Source: Periplaneta americana (lineage: Eukaryota > Arthropoda > Insecta > Blattodea > Blattidae). Taken from it: a stretch of DNA of 64,000 bases. Location of the stretch: NCBI RefSeq assembly GCF_040183065.1, contig NC_091117.1, forward strand, positions 103,373,001 to 103,437,000. The letters run 5' to 3'. The notes under the pieces are model-generated. The model worked only from the letters and a program-made list of their open reading frames with translations. It searched no databases and was not told the origin of the DNA. Below, one piece after another: positions 11,523-23,500 of the stretch (position 1 is its first letter; each line of letters starts with the position of its first letter). Made by a program: the position numbers and the translations under genes.

Positions 11523-14500
11523 GCGTGCGCGTGCGTGCGTGTGCAGTATTTCCTAGGATGAATGTAAAATATTTCAGGATAATGTAGTTTGGGTTAGCTT
11601 ACATTGATTTATCGTAATTTAAATATCTGTTCCAAATTCTAACAGTTGGAGAGATATTGATGGACGGACTTTTTAATGGAGAGAGGCATTACACACGTAT
11701 TTCTACATTTTAGAACAATGTGATAAGATACATTATTGAAAATTATGTATGTTGGTGCAGTTCTAATAATTTTATTTCCACGTTAAACACAAACTCAGTA
11801 AGAAAATAAAATAATTACTTACTTAATGGCTTTTAAGGAACCCGGAGTTTCATTGCCACCCTCACATAAGCCCGCCATAGGTCCCTATCCTGAGCAAGAT
11901 TAATCCAGTTTCTATCATCATATCCCACCTCCCTCAAATCCATTTTAATATTATCTTGCCATCTATGTCTCGGCCTCCCCAAAGGTCTTTTTCCCTCCAG
12001 CCTCCCAACTGACACTCTATATGCATTTCTAGATTCGCCCATATGTGCTACATGCCCTACCCATCTCAAACGTCTGGATTTAATGTTCCTAATTATGTCA
12101 GGTGAAGAATACAATGCGTGCAGTTCTGTGTTGTGTAACTTTCTCCGAAGCACCTTACTCTCAAACACCCTTAACCTATGTTCCTCTCTCAAAGTGAGAG
12201 TCCAAGTTTCACAACCAGTAATATAACTGTTTTATAAATTCTAACTTTCAGATTTTTTGACAGCAGACTGGATGATAAAAGCTTCTCAACCGAATAATAA
12301 CAGGGATTTCCCATATTTATTCTGTGTTGAATTTCCTCCCAAGTATTATTTATATTTGTTACTGTTGCTCCCAGATATTTGAATTTTTCCACCTCTTCAA
12401 AGGATAAATTTCCAATTTTTATATTTTCATTTCGTACAATATTCTCATCACAAGACATAATCATATACTTTGTCTTTTCGGGATTTACTTCATGCGGATC
12501 GAGGAGACGGCCTCCAGATATGGAGGGTAGCTGTGAATATGTTGAATAAGCAGTCGCAGACAGCCGATGAGGGGTGGTCCTCCAGCTTGGGGGTTGGGCG
12601 AAGGGATAACAACACCATAAAAAACAGTTTGTTACAAAACATTCAAATAAGCCTCGGAATGGGACTGATTCTCTGGCACGACCACAGCAAAGGAATAAGG
12701 TTTTGAGATTTTGTACTTGGAATGTTACAAGTCTATATAGAACAGGAGGGGTAACATTAGAAAAATAAATAAATAAAAAATAAAATAATTACACAAGACA
12801 AATTACTGAGGTTACCATTCTTATGGAATCCATTAACTGTACCACAGCTGCAGGAGAAATGTATAGGTATTCATGTTTCTGTTTATGTGATCACTGATCT
12901 TCACATTAGAGTCAGGAAGCCTCTACAGTTTTTTTTTTTTTTATGAGAGTACCAGAGTACTGCGTTGCAATTACATTGTTCCACAGTTTTAAATGCATGA
13001 AGGTAACAACACTACATAGGTGTGTTGCCTTGCCATGTGCAAACATCTGACATAGCACATCCAATTATAATAGTACACGGAATGATAAGATGTTCCAATA
13101 TTTCTCCTGTCGGTTTCTCCCAAATGTGGACATATAGGGTTAAATCAATGTCTTTTAACTCAGACTACATTATCCTGAAATATGGTACATTCCCCCAGGG
13201 ACACTGTATAGTATACAGGTTGTGACTAACAATGAAATAATAATAGCGGAGAATTTGTGGGATAAATAGAATACATAGAAAGAATCTGTCTCATAACCAC
13301 GATTGCCCATCACTGATTTCACTATAGTTACTATGCTGTCAACACTCGAGCATGCAAGACTGCTACATTCCAGCAGTTTTCAAATTAAATTAATCCATTC
13401 CATTTGAAGTGACTACATACTTGCTTCTAATTTTACAGCATTCTCACTACTACGTGAGAATAGCACGCTTCATGCCGAGAGTGGATATTGTCCAGAAACA
13501 CAATACTGCAGCACGAAGACTATTCATACGTGGTCACAATGGTAAAATCTATCCATATCTGGTGGTGAATGACTCTGGACTGGGGGATGCCCGACGAGAG
13601 GAACGTGTCCTGCAGTTACTGCGCATGCTCAACCACTATCTTGGGAAGCAGAAGGTAAAACATACTACAGTAGAATCCCTCCTATCCGGCACCAAAAGGA
13701 CCAGGCTAGTTTCGGATACGAGATTTTGCCGGATAATTAAATAAATACCGGTATATACAAAAAAAAAAGTTCGTATTTCACGGTGCCAAATGTTGAAACT
13801 GCAGCCATGTGAAGCTTATTTCTCTATCACTTGCTCATAACTGAATAAACATAAAAACTCTGTGGATTTTCCTTATTACGACAGATCACACAACAAAATA
13901 ATACACTAATTCCAGGTTCGAATATTCACTGAAAATTAAAGTTCGTGCAATCTTCCTAATGTGGCAACACTGACAGTCCGAACATAACCACGTAAATAAA
14001 CTGTGTGTATTTTCTTTATTAAAACACATTACATAACACACATTCACTGAAAATGAAAGTTTATGTGAACTTCCTAATGTGACAACACTGACGGCCCAAA
14101 CATAACTAAATAAACATAAAAACTATGTGGATTCTCTATATTAAAACACAACACACATTCACTGAAAATTAAAGTTCGTGTGAACTTCCTAATATGACAG
14201 CACTGACAGCCGAACATAATTAAATAAATACAAAAACTGTGTGGATTTTCTTTATTAAAACACATCACACAACACAAATAATACAGTAATTTTAGGTTCG
14301 ATCATTAACTCAAAACGAAAACGAAAGTTCGTGCTAACTTCCTAATTTGGCAATACTACGTCCTGAACATAATTAAATAAACATAAAAACTGTGTGGATT
14401 TTCTTCATTAAAACACATCACACAACACAAATAATACACTAATTTTAGGTTCAAATATTCACTGAAAATGAAAGTTCGTGCGAATTTCCTAATATGGCAA

Positions 14501-17500
14501 AACTGACAGCCCAGATTGTGGGAGTGTGGCAGATTAATTTTTTTTTTTTTTTTTTTGGCCCAGTCAAAAGTACCATTGTTTTGGTATTGCCGGTTATTTG
14601 TGTGCCAGTTACGAGGGATTTTACTGTACCCTACTGTCAGTATGGTCATTAGAAGAGAATTTGGTTTTGTAAATCTTTTGAAAGTTACCATTGGTCCAGA
14701 GAACAGTTTCTCAAACTTGTTTTTATAAACTACCTTTATTTTTTTAAGTTCCGGTTCCTGAAAGTATTCCTAATAAAATTGTATGTAAATAGGCCTATAC
14801 ATGTTTAATATTAAACATTATTGTTGTTTCCATAGTTAATATTTGACGTAAATTAGGAAATTACATCGAGAAATAGGAATAATTCATGAGTTTGAAAAAA
14901 ATTTATTTTCCACTCCTCCTTATACCCGAATTGAATATTGCTTCAGGCATTAGTGAATTGTATACTCATTTTTACAGTCCAGGTTCCCGAGTTCATACCT
15001 GGCAAGGGATGATTAAGTTTTCAGAATGATAAAATTCTGAGTGTAACTTCTTGCAATTTCTTGCTTGGTAAAGGACTCTTAGTTCAGTACCATTTTATGT
15101 CACAGCATTTCCATTGGCTGCAGTTCAGGATTGTTGTAAATTACAAGACATTTTAAATTTAACGTTTCAACTTATTGTGTATTGTAAAAAGGATTCTAAG
15201 TCACCATTTCGGTATTTTTGAGTTAATTACATTTTCGTAATCCTTGAGGATAGCTCTATGCTTCAATATTAAAGGGACCTCGTCGGCACTTCCATAGTAG
15301 TGAAATGCATGCTACGTGTATCACATTGTGTGTAAGAAGGGACCTGAGTCAATGATTTAAGTAATGTTTTACACTTCATGTTGGCCTTACTGGAAATTTT
15401 CATACATTGGCAACACTAGAAATCAGCTGTTCAATTCTTTATTTGCGGAGTGTGAAGATATAGTGGAAAGTATTGTGGTTACATAAGAAAAATAAAAATG
15501 TTTACTGAGCAGTCTCAAGAACAAGAGAATGTCCTGGGAGTAGTGGTAGATTTTATACAGAACATTGATCTTCCCAAAATACCTGTTGAAGATATTCTCT
15601 ATTATCGGCAAATTACTGTTAATGTTTTTGTGTATTTAATTTGAAAACTGGACGTGCTCTACCATGAAGATCAAGCCCACAAAGGTGCAAACGAGGGTGC
15701 ATCATTTCTATTAAATATATTAATAATTTTATGTACCATCTAGAGTCGACGGCAATTCGGAAGGCGGTAGTCTGCTAACGTTTGCATCGAGAGAGACAGA
15801 TAGAGAGAGCAAAGCAGCATACAACATTGCCACATCCTACTTCACGCGCACATGCAATACAAATAGCACAGGAGAGAATTTAAATTATCAAAAGACAATA
15901 ATGACCTTAGCCATTGATTACTGTAAGTATGACAACAAACAAACCCTCTTTCCTTCATTAACAATATTCTTTGCACAGTTCTCAATCCCATACATACCAC
16001 ATGCTTCTGCAGTCATTTCTTGCGCAATGGCAACGTTGCAGCCAGCATCAAGATGGCCGGCAGCGTTCTGCTCGTCAACATTTTAAAAATAATTATATGC
16101 CTTAAACACTATTTTCCGCGCCTACTTGTGCAATACTTGTCTTTTTACAGTCTCTTCTTTCATTTATTTAACTTACACACACAATAAATGTTAGTTTTAC
16201 TTATTTGATGTGTTGAAACACTCACACATGAACAAACGAACTCGGAAAGTACTTGTTATAGACTGATTCTGATTGGTTCTACTGTACAAGCTTGTGACGT
16301 CACATACCAGAAATGCTATGGCGCATATAGCAGCTGAACGCCTTCTGAAATGCCATCTAGTCTAGTATCGACAAACTCCATCTTTACGTCAACAACTGCC
16401 CTGGTCAAAACAAGAACCACACAGTTTCAAGAATTTGCTTCGCAACTTACTGACACAGGATGCTTTAAAGTGATCAAGCAGTTTTTCCATATAAGGGAAC
16501 ACTCGTACAACCTTTGTGTTCAGAACTTTGCCATAATCAAACGTCCTATTAAGAAATGTGATAGGATCTACACAGTAAAAGAAGTATGTGCCCTTGTTGC
16601 GAGTTCCTCCAAGAAGTCGTCCTGCACCCTGACCATGGTGGATACAGATGATATTCTTGACTGTTCAAGCTGGTGGAGCAGATTCTACAATAGATCAACT
16701 GTCTCACTTGAAACACAAAGACAGGCGCAAATAGTAGCTGACGTGCCCTTTATAAACCCCACTAACTAACTGAAACACAAGACATACCACGTATCTTTCA
16801 ACATTTCAACTTTTCACTACTTTGAGTACTCATCAGAAATGAAAGGAGTGATCAAAGCAAGTGACGGGATCAGTATCTCAGAAAATATTCATCCATTCCA
16901 GCTGAAAAAGTCTGAAATAGTTGAGTTGCCATTTACGAAAGCATATCCTGCAGGGAAAGTACCAATAAACGAAAGTAAAATCAATGATTTGAGAAAAATT
17001 TATGTGTATATTGCTCATGAATTTAAAGACTTTTATGATGAGATTTCATTGTGGTCAACATCTCAATACACAACAGACTGGAATGACTGAAACTGTTGAG
17101 ATGATATTAATCCTCTCTACTTTGTAGGCTCAAAAGTAGTGTTTTCATTTCTGTATTTGTTTTCAACATGGTTTTTGTTATTACCTGAAGGAATACATGA
17201 TTATTTGAGCATAATAGTGTATTTCATGTATAATTTCCCTCAATAAATCAGAAGAGTATCATCATTCACGCAACAGATTTTAAAAAGGTACCCAAGTCAA
17301 CAATTTTCAAAACAGAATTTCTCCATTACAACTGAGTCAAAATTATGAAATACGTTCATAAAACGAAGTGTTTTTACATTTATTTCTACACAAAAAATTG
17401 TATTGTCTTAAATACCGGTACATGCATAATGAAATGAAACACTTTTTTTTAATTATCTTGAAACTAGAGGAAAGTGACTTGGTCCCTTTTTACAATACCC

Positions 17501-20500
17501 GATTCACTTAAATTTAAGTTTTTTTTAAGTTATGCTAGTTATATGGTTTTCTTCTATAAGTATATATGATAATTAAATTTGATGTTTCAGGAAACTTCAC
17601 GCAGGTTCCTGCACTTCACAGTTCCACGGGTTGTGGCTGTTTCACCACAAATGCGTCTGATTGAAGACAACCCTGCGTCTGTCTCCCTGCTTGATATCTA
17701 CAAACAAGGCTGTGCCCGTGTTGGATTTGAGCATGATGCCCCTATCCTCAGATACTATGAACGACTTGCAGCTGTCCAGGTTAGCTTCAGGGTTGTGTAT
17801 TGTAAATTTATATGTTCCAGTTGCTGGCTAAACTTACGTTTTCTTAGTTGGTATTTATAATTAGTTTTAAGACTGCTTAATCTTATGTTAAATTAATCTA
17901 TATTTTTATATTTAAATAGGAATATCGTTATATTCTTATAATTTCGTCCTCTTGCAAGGAAAGGAGGAGTTTGTACTGTAAGCATGATAGTTAAAGTTCG
18001 TGACATAGACTAAGAATATTTTAATGTTTAACTATTACTCTTAAAAAGAATTATACAGTAAAATCGCTTTTTAACGAATCTCTGGGGACTAATGTTGTCC
18101 CTTTTTATCCGGTTTTTTTAAAAGGGAAATTTTCATTGAATATGAATGAGCAAGGGCATTGAAACAGCCTTAGGCCTTTTTAACTAAATTATGATGAAGA
18201 TGATTATTATTTATTTATTCTGATAGAGTTACGACCACAACTCTTTCTCTTCCTCTTACATATACCAATTAAATTTACTATTAGCAGACACACAATCTGA
18301 TATCGTCGACCTGGTTGGCGAGTTGGTATAGCGCTGGCCTTCTATGCCCAAGGTTGCGGGTTCGATCCTGGGCCAGGTCGATGGCATTTAAGTGTGCTTA
18401 AATGCGACAGGCTCATGTCAGTAGATTTACTGGCATGTAAAAGAACTCCTGCGGGACAAAATTCCGGCACATCCGGCTACGCTGATATAACCTCTGCAGT
18501 TGCGAGCGTCGTTAAATAAAACATAACATTTAACAATCTGATATCACAATGACATATTTTTAAGTACTGTAATTAAATCTATAACTCTCATATGCAAAAC
18601 ACAATAACATTTCTACAAATAAAATCTTGGTTTCAGCTTACTATCAGTCAAGATATTGATGCATGCTTTTTATCACAATGCTAGTGCGAGGCTGGTGTGT
18701 CCATACATTGTACAGAAATTGATCACAAACGTTTGGAACAAGTTTGAAATTTTGGTGAAACAGGTTGTGTATTTGCAAGTCCATTCATTATTACATAAAA
18801 GCAGAATTTTTCTAAAAGCAGGGTTCTTTAAAAGTAGAAATCAATCATATTATTTTATAGTTGAAACCATTCCTTAAAACAGAAATAGAAATATTAAAAC
18901 AAGTTTCTGCTGTAGTTCTTATCAATTCATATAAGAAGAAAGCTAATGTAAACAATCACAACTCTAGTTAATGCTTTATAAAAGCATTCTCATATTAATT
19001 ATTTACCCATCCATATTATTTTTTTACGTATTATTCTCTTGAACTTGACTGTTCTGTATGTAGGTAGGTACTTGTGTGACTATTCTGTGTACAGGGTGGA
19101 AGTGAAATAACCATGGAGATTGAAAGGGGCGATAGGATACACTCAAGGGAATAGAAATTGTATATTATATTGTGATTAAATGCACAGTTAATTAGAAAAT
19201 GAAGTTGAAAGTTTCAGCAATCTGGCAACATAGCCGCTAACATTGTCGTCTTTCTACTCATAATAAAGATGTAAGAGATCAACGAACTTAGATCTGTCTC
19301 TGTATATGATCTCCCCTCTCTGGCTACAACATTGCAATCTGCTCACATCGTTGAGTGGCTTGAAATTAGTTGTTTTAAAATTATATTTACACGAAAACCA
19401 TCAACGCTATTGAAATACGCCAGAGGGATAAATGATTCTTTATTAGATTCTCTAGAAAGGAAACTGTGGTTTGATGAAGATTGTTGCACAGTGGTAGAAA
19501 GAAGGAAACTGCAATTGCAATTCTTACAGGATCCAGTTGAGGCGAATAGAGATAACTATTTCAATAAAAGAAGGGAAGCAAGTTGTACACTTAGGAATAA
19601 AAAGAGGGATTACTTGAACGAAAAATTGAATAAGGTAGAAACAAATAGTGAGAATAAAAACATTAGAGATTTATATAAGGGCATAAAGGAATTTGAGAAT
19701 GGATATCAGGCAAGGGTAAACATGATCAAGGATGAGAATGGTAACTTGCTTGCAGATTCTCATTCAGTCCTGAACAGATGAAAAAATTATTTTGGACAAA
19801 TCACTCAGCCTCCTATAAAATTGAGTACTGGCTCTTTGCCCGGGTAAAAGGCAGTCAGGGCGTGGTGCCGACCACACCACCTAGGTCTAGTGCCGAGGTC
19901 ATGGAAAGCATAGAGCTCTACCTCCATGCCCTCCAAGTGCCTTCATGGTATGTTACAGGAATATCTTTACCTTTTACCTTTACCTTTACTAAATGTACAT
20001 GGGCCAAATAGAAATTATGAAATTCAAATACAAACTGCTGAGCCATATATACCTGTACCCACACACTCTAAAGTCGAAATTGCAATAGAAAATCTGGAAA
20101 CATGCAAGTCTCCAGGTATCGATCAAATTCCAGCAGAATTAATACAAGAGGGTGGAACTGCATTACCTAGCGAAATTTATAAGCTTGTACTTACTATTTG
20201 GGAAAAGGAAATTGTATCATAACAATGGAAGGAGACCATAATTGTACCTAACTGTAGTAACTTTCGAGGAATGTCACTTTTGTTGACGCTGTACAAAATT
20301 TTGTCCAATATTCCTTTGAGAAGATAACATATATGTAGATGAAATTATTTGGGATCATCACTGTAGTTTTAGGCATAATAGATCGACTATTGATCAGATT
20401 TTTTGTATTCTACAGATATTGGAGAAAAAAATGGGAGTATAAGGGTACAGTACATCAGTTATTCATAGATTTCAAAAAGGCATATTGACTCTGTTAAGAG

Positions 20501-23500
20501 GGAAGTTTTATTTAATATTCTTATAGAAGTTGGTATTCCGAAGAAACTAGTTCGATTAATTAAAATGTGCCACAGTGAAACGTACAGCAGAGTCTGTATA
20601 GGCCAGTTTCTGTCAGATGCTTTTCCAATTCACTGTGAACTAAAGCAAGGAGATGCACTATCACCTTTACTTTTTAACTTTAGAATATGGCATTAGGAAA
20701 GTTCAGGATAACAGAGAGGGTTTGGAATTGAACAGGTTACACCAGCTTCTTGTCTTTGTGGGTGACGTGAATATGTTAGGAGAAAATTCACAAACGATTA
20801 AGGAAAACACGGGTATTTTACTTAAAGCAAGTAAAGAGATAGGTTTGGAAGTAAATCCCGAAAAGACAAAGTAAGTGATTATGTCTCATGAGATGAATAT
20901 TGTACGAAATGGAAATTTATCCTTCGAAGAGGTGGAAAAATTCAAATAAGTTGAAGCAATAGTTGTTGTTGTTGTCTAGTGCCTTGCATCTGGCAATGAA
21001 GCCATTAGCAGTCGTGCTTTCCAGTACTTTTGAACTAGTTGAAGCAATAGTAACAAATATAAATTATACTTGGGAGAAAATTAAATGCAGAATAAATATG
21101 GGAAATGCCTGTTATTATTCGGTTGAGAAGCTGTTATCATCTAGTCTGCAGTCAAAAATTCTGAAAGTTAGAATTTATAAAATGTTATATTACCATTTGT
21201 TCTGTATGGTTGTGAAACTTAGACTCTCACTTTGAGAGAGGAACAGAGATTAAGTGTGTTTGAAAATAAGGTTCTTAGGAAAATATTTGGGACTAAGAGT
21301 GATGAAGTTACAGGAAAATGGAGAAAATTACACAATGCAGAACTGTACGCATTATATTCTTCACCTGACATAATTAACCTTCACATTACTGAACAAAATT
21401 ATTCACAACTTTTACTGCATGGGATCCATTTTGGGCCCCGTGCTTATTTATTTGATATTAGAGTCAAATACACAGTTTTACATTACATGGCTTATTTTTA
21501 TTAAACATTATCAATTTTGGGCCTGTTGTGAGCAATAGAAAATTTTTCAGTGCTACCAACTTTGACATTTCATATCAGTTCTAATCTTCATTGCACTTAG
21601 CACATTGAATTACAATTCTCTCTATGAAATGACTTTTGCATGCCCACAGTTGACATTTTCCACACTTAAATTCTGTCTTCTTGTCTGGTATTTTGGGACA
21701 CATGTGACAACGACCCCTTCCCCCCCCCCCTTGATGGAGTGGCGTGATTACTGTAGAGGTGTTTGATTTCACTCCGATAGCTTCCATTGCTACACCAATT
21801 GGCTTCTTGAGGCTGCAATTCGAAGCCCTTTCTATAACACATGGTTGCACCATTTCGTCTCCAAGTTCAAACAAGAAATTCTGTCATCGATGTAGCACCT
21901 TAGTCTTTTTTCATTTTCTTTTGGTGGGTTATTTTACAACGCTGTACAACATCTCAGGTTATTTAGTGTCTGAACGAAATGAAGGTGATGATGCCAGTGA
22001 AATGAGTCCAGTATCCAGCACCGTCAGTTACCCAGCATTTGCTCATATTGGGTTGAGGGAAAACCCCAGAAAAAACCTCAATCAGGTAACTTGCCCCAAT
22101 CGGGATTCGAACACGGGCCACTTGGTTCCGTCACGCCCACTTTGTTTTGGGCACTTATTGTAATGGCGGACACTCTTTCAGTTTTCTTCAAACATGACGG
22201 TGCAATGCCCACTCTATAATCTCTCTTCTAACTCACTGGTTCAAATACCTAGTCTGATCACACTCCTGACATCATATCCTATGTATGTAGCGACGTGCGA
22301 GAATCGTATCATAAGCATGGTAAGCATTGTTAGCCTGCTGAATCCATCCTTTGTGCTACTACGAAACACAAACTGAAAACGATGGCTGCGTTCAGCCGGG
22401 ATAGCGCTGAAATAGCGACAGCATTGAATGCCTTGCTGACCGACATTGCTGAAAAAGCGGCCGCCATTTTTCGTAGCAAAATTTTTTTCGCTGCGCAGTA
22501 AGCCAGCCAGCGAAAGTGGAGGGGGTAGACATCAACCAGTGGTATCTTATATTCCGGAGTAGACAGTACAATGGCGTAAACACAGTGAACATTTTGCAGT
22601 CTGGTCATTCAGCAACTCACAGCTGCTGTAATTCAGCAAAAATGAATAGCTGAATTAGTGCTGTCCCGGCTGAACGCAGCCAATGATAACCAATGCTGTT
22701 TCACATAGTTTGACAAAACTTGTAAGTTTAAGGGCCAGTGACCCTGCACGTGGGTTCTACAAAGGAGTGAGTGTGTTTGATCCTGCGGAAGTTGCAAAGA
22801 TGAATGTTAACAAAAATCTGATGGAAACAATAAGAAAACTCGAATTCTGTTCGGATCTGTGGGACACTGCAGTGATAACAGGCTACAAAGAATTGCAGAG
22901 TGTGCTGAAAAACAAGCTGAGCTCTGGTGAAGAAGTGGACATTATTTCTGTGCTGCAGGGAATGACCATAAACTATTCTGATTTTGCACAATCTGTGTTT
23001 CGAATTATATGGATGCCATGTGTAAATCCAGACTGTGAACGCTTCTTTTCTTCATACAGTAATGTTTTGTCTGTTAAACGCCATTGTTTGTCAACAGAAA
23101 ATGTCAATAATTTTTTTTTTCTGAAATGTATTTTGAAAGCTTAGGGTATTTATCATGCTATTAAAGCTGTGTATTTTGAAAATACCGAAAAAATTCAATT
23201 GAAAACACCGATTTTCCCATTTGAAAATCCCACATTTTGCACTTTGAACTCAACAAAAAATTCTAATCTCTAAAGTGATGACAACAAATCTGTATACTTT
23301 TGTTTCTTGTCAGTGCCCTTAACTTGCTGCTGTTCACCCAACTCTCCGAGCATGGCCCATAGATGTTGCTAGTACTTAGAAGCTTAGATCATTCACTTCG
23401 TCAGAGACTATCCAGAGGCCACAACTGACAATGTGTCTATATTAAAATCATAATGAATGATGATTGAGAATTGTTTGGATGTACCAAGAGAAAATTTCTG

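Larger units (their letters stand above)
19420..21378 (+). mobile_element. RTE-like LINE, 5'-truncated and mutated, with two nested insertions
   Basis: Recognisable reverse-transcriptase blocks occur in order: KLWFDEDC, NKRREASCTLRNKKRDYL, NIRDLYKGIKEFENGYQARV, KVEIAIENLETCKSPGIDQI and PAELIQEGG (to about 20160). Then follow a degraded palm, RIWH-type LKQGDALSPL at about 20640-20670, LLVFVGDVNML where the YADD box should be, and KILKVRIYKML. Several frameshifts and stops are present. It ends abruptly near 21378 in the SSPDIIN segment. A SINE fragment sits at 19802-19991 and a 73-bp element at 20964-21036. Confidence 0.85.

Noticed and set aside
18055-18130. Tigger-like end CAGTAAAATCGCTTTTT
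   Set aside because: Suggestive of a pogo-type terminus, but no partner end or transposase nearby; not listed as an element.
18305-18380. Possible tRNA gene
   Set aside because: The head is fused to a SINE body with A-rich tail and a 13-bp duplication, so it is a retroposon.
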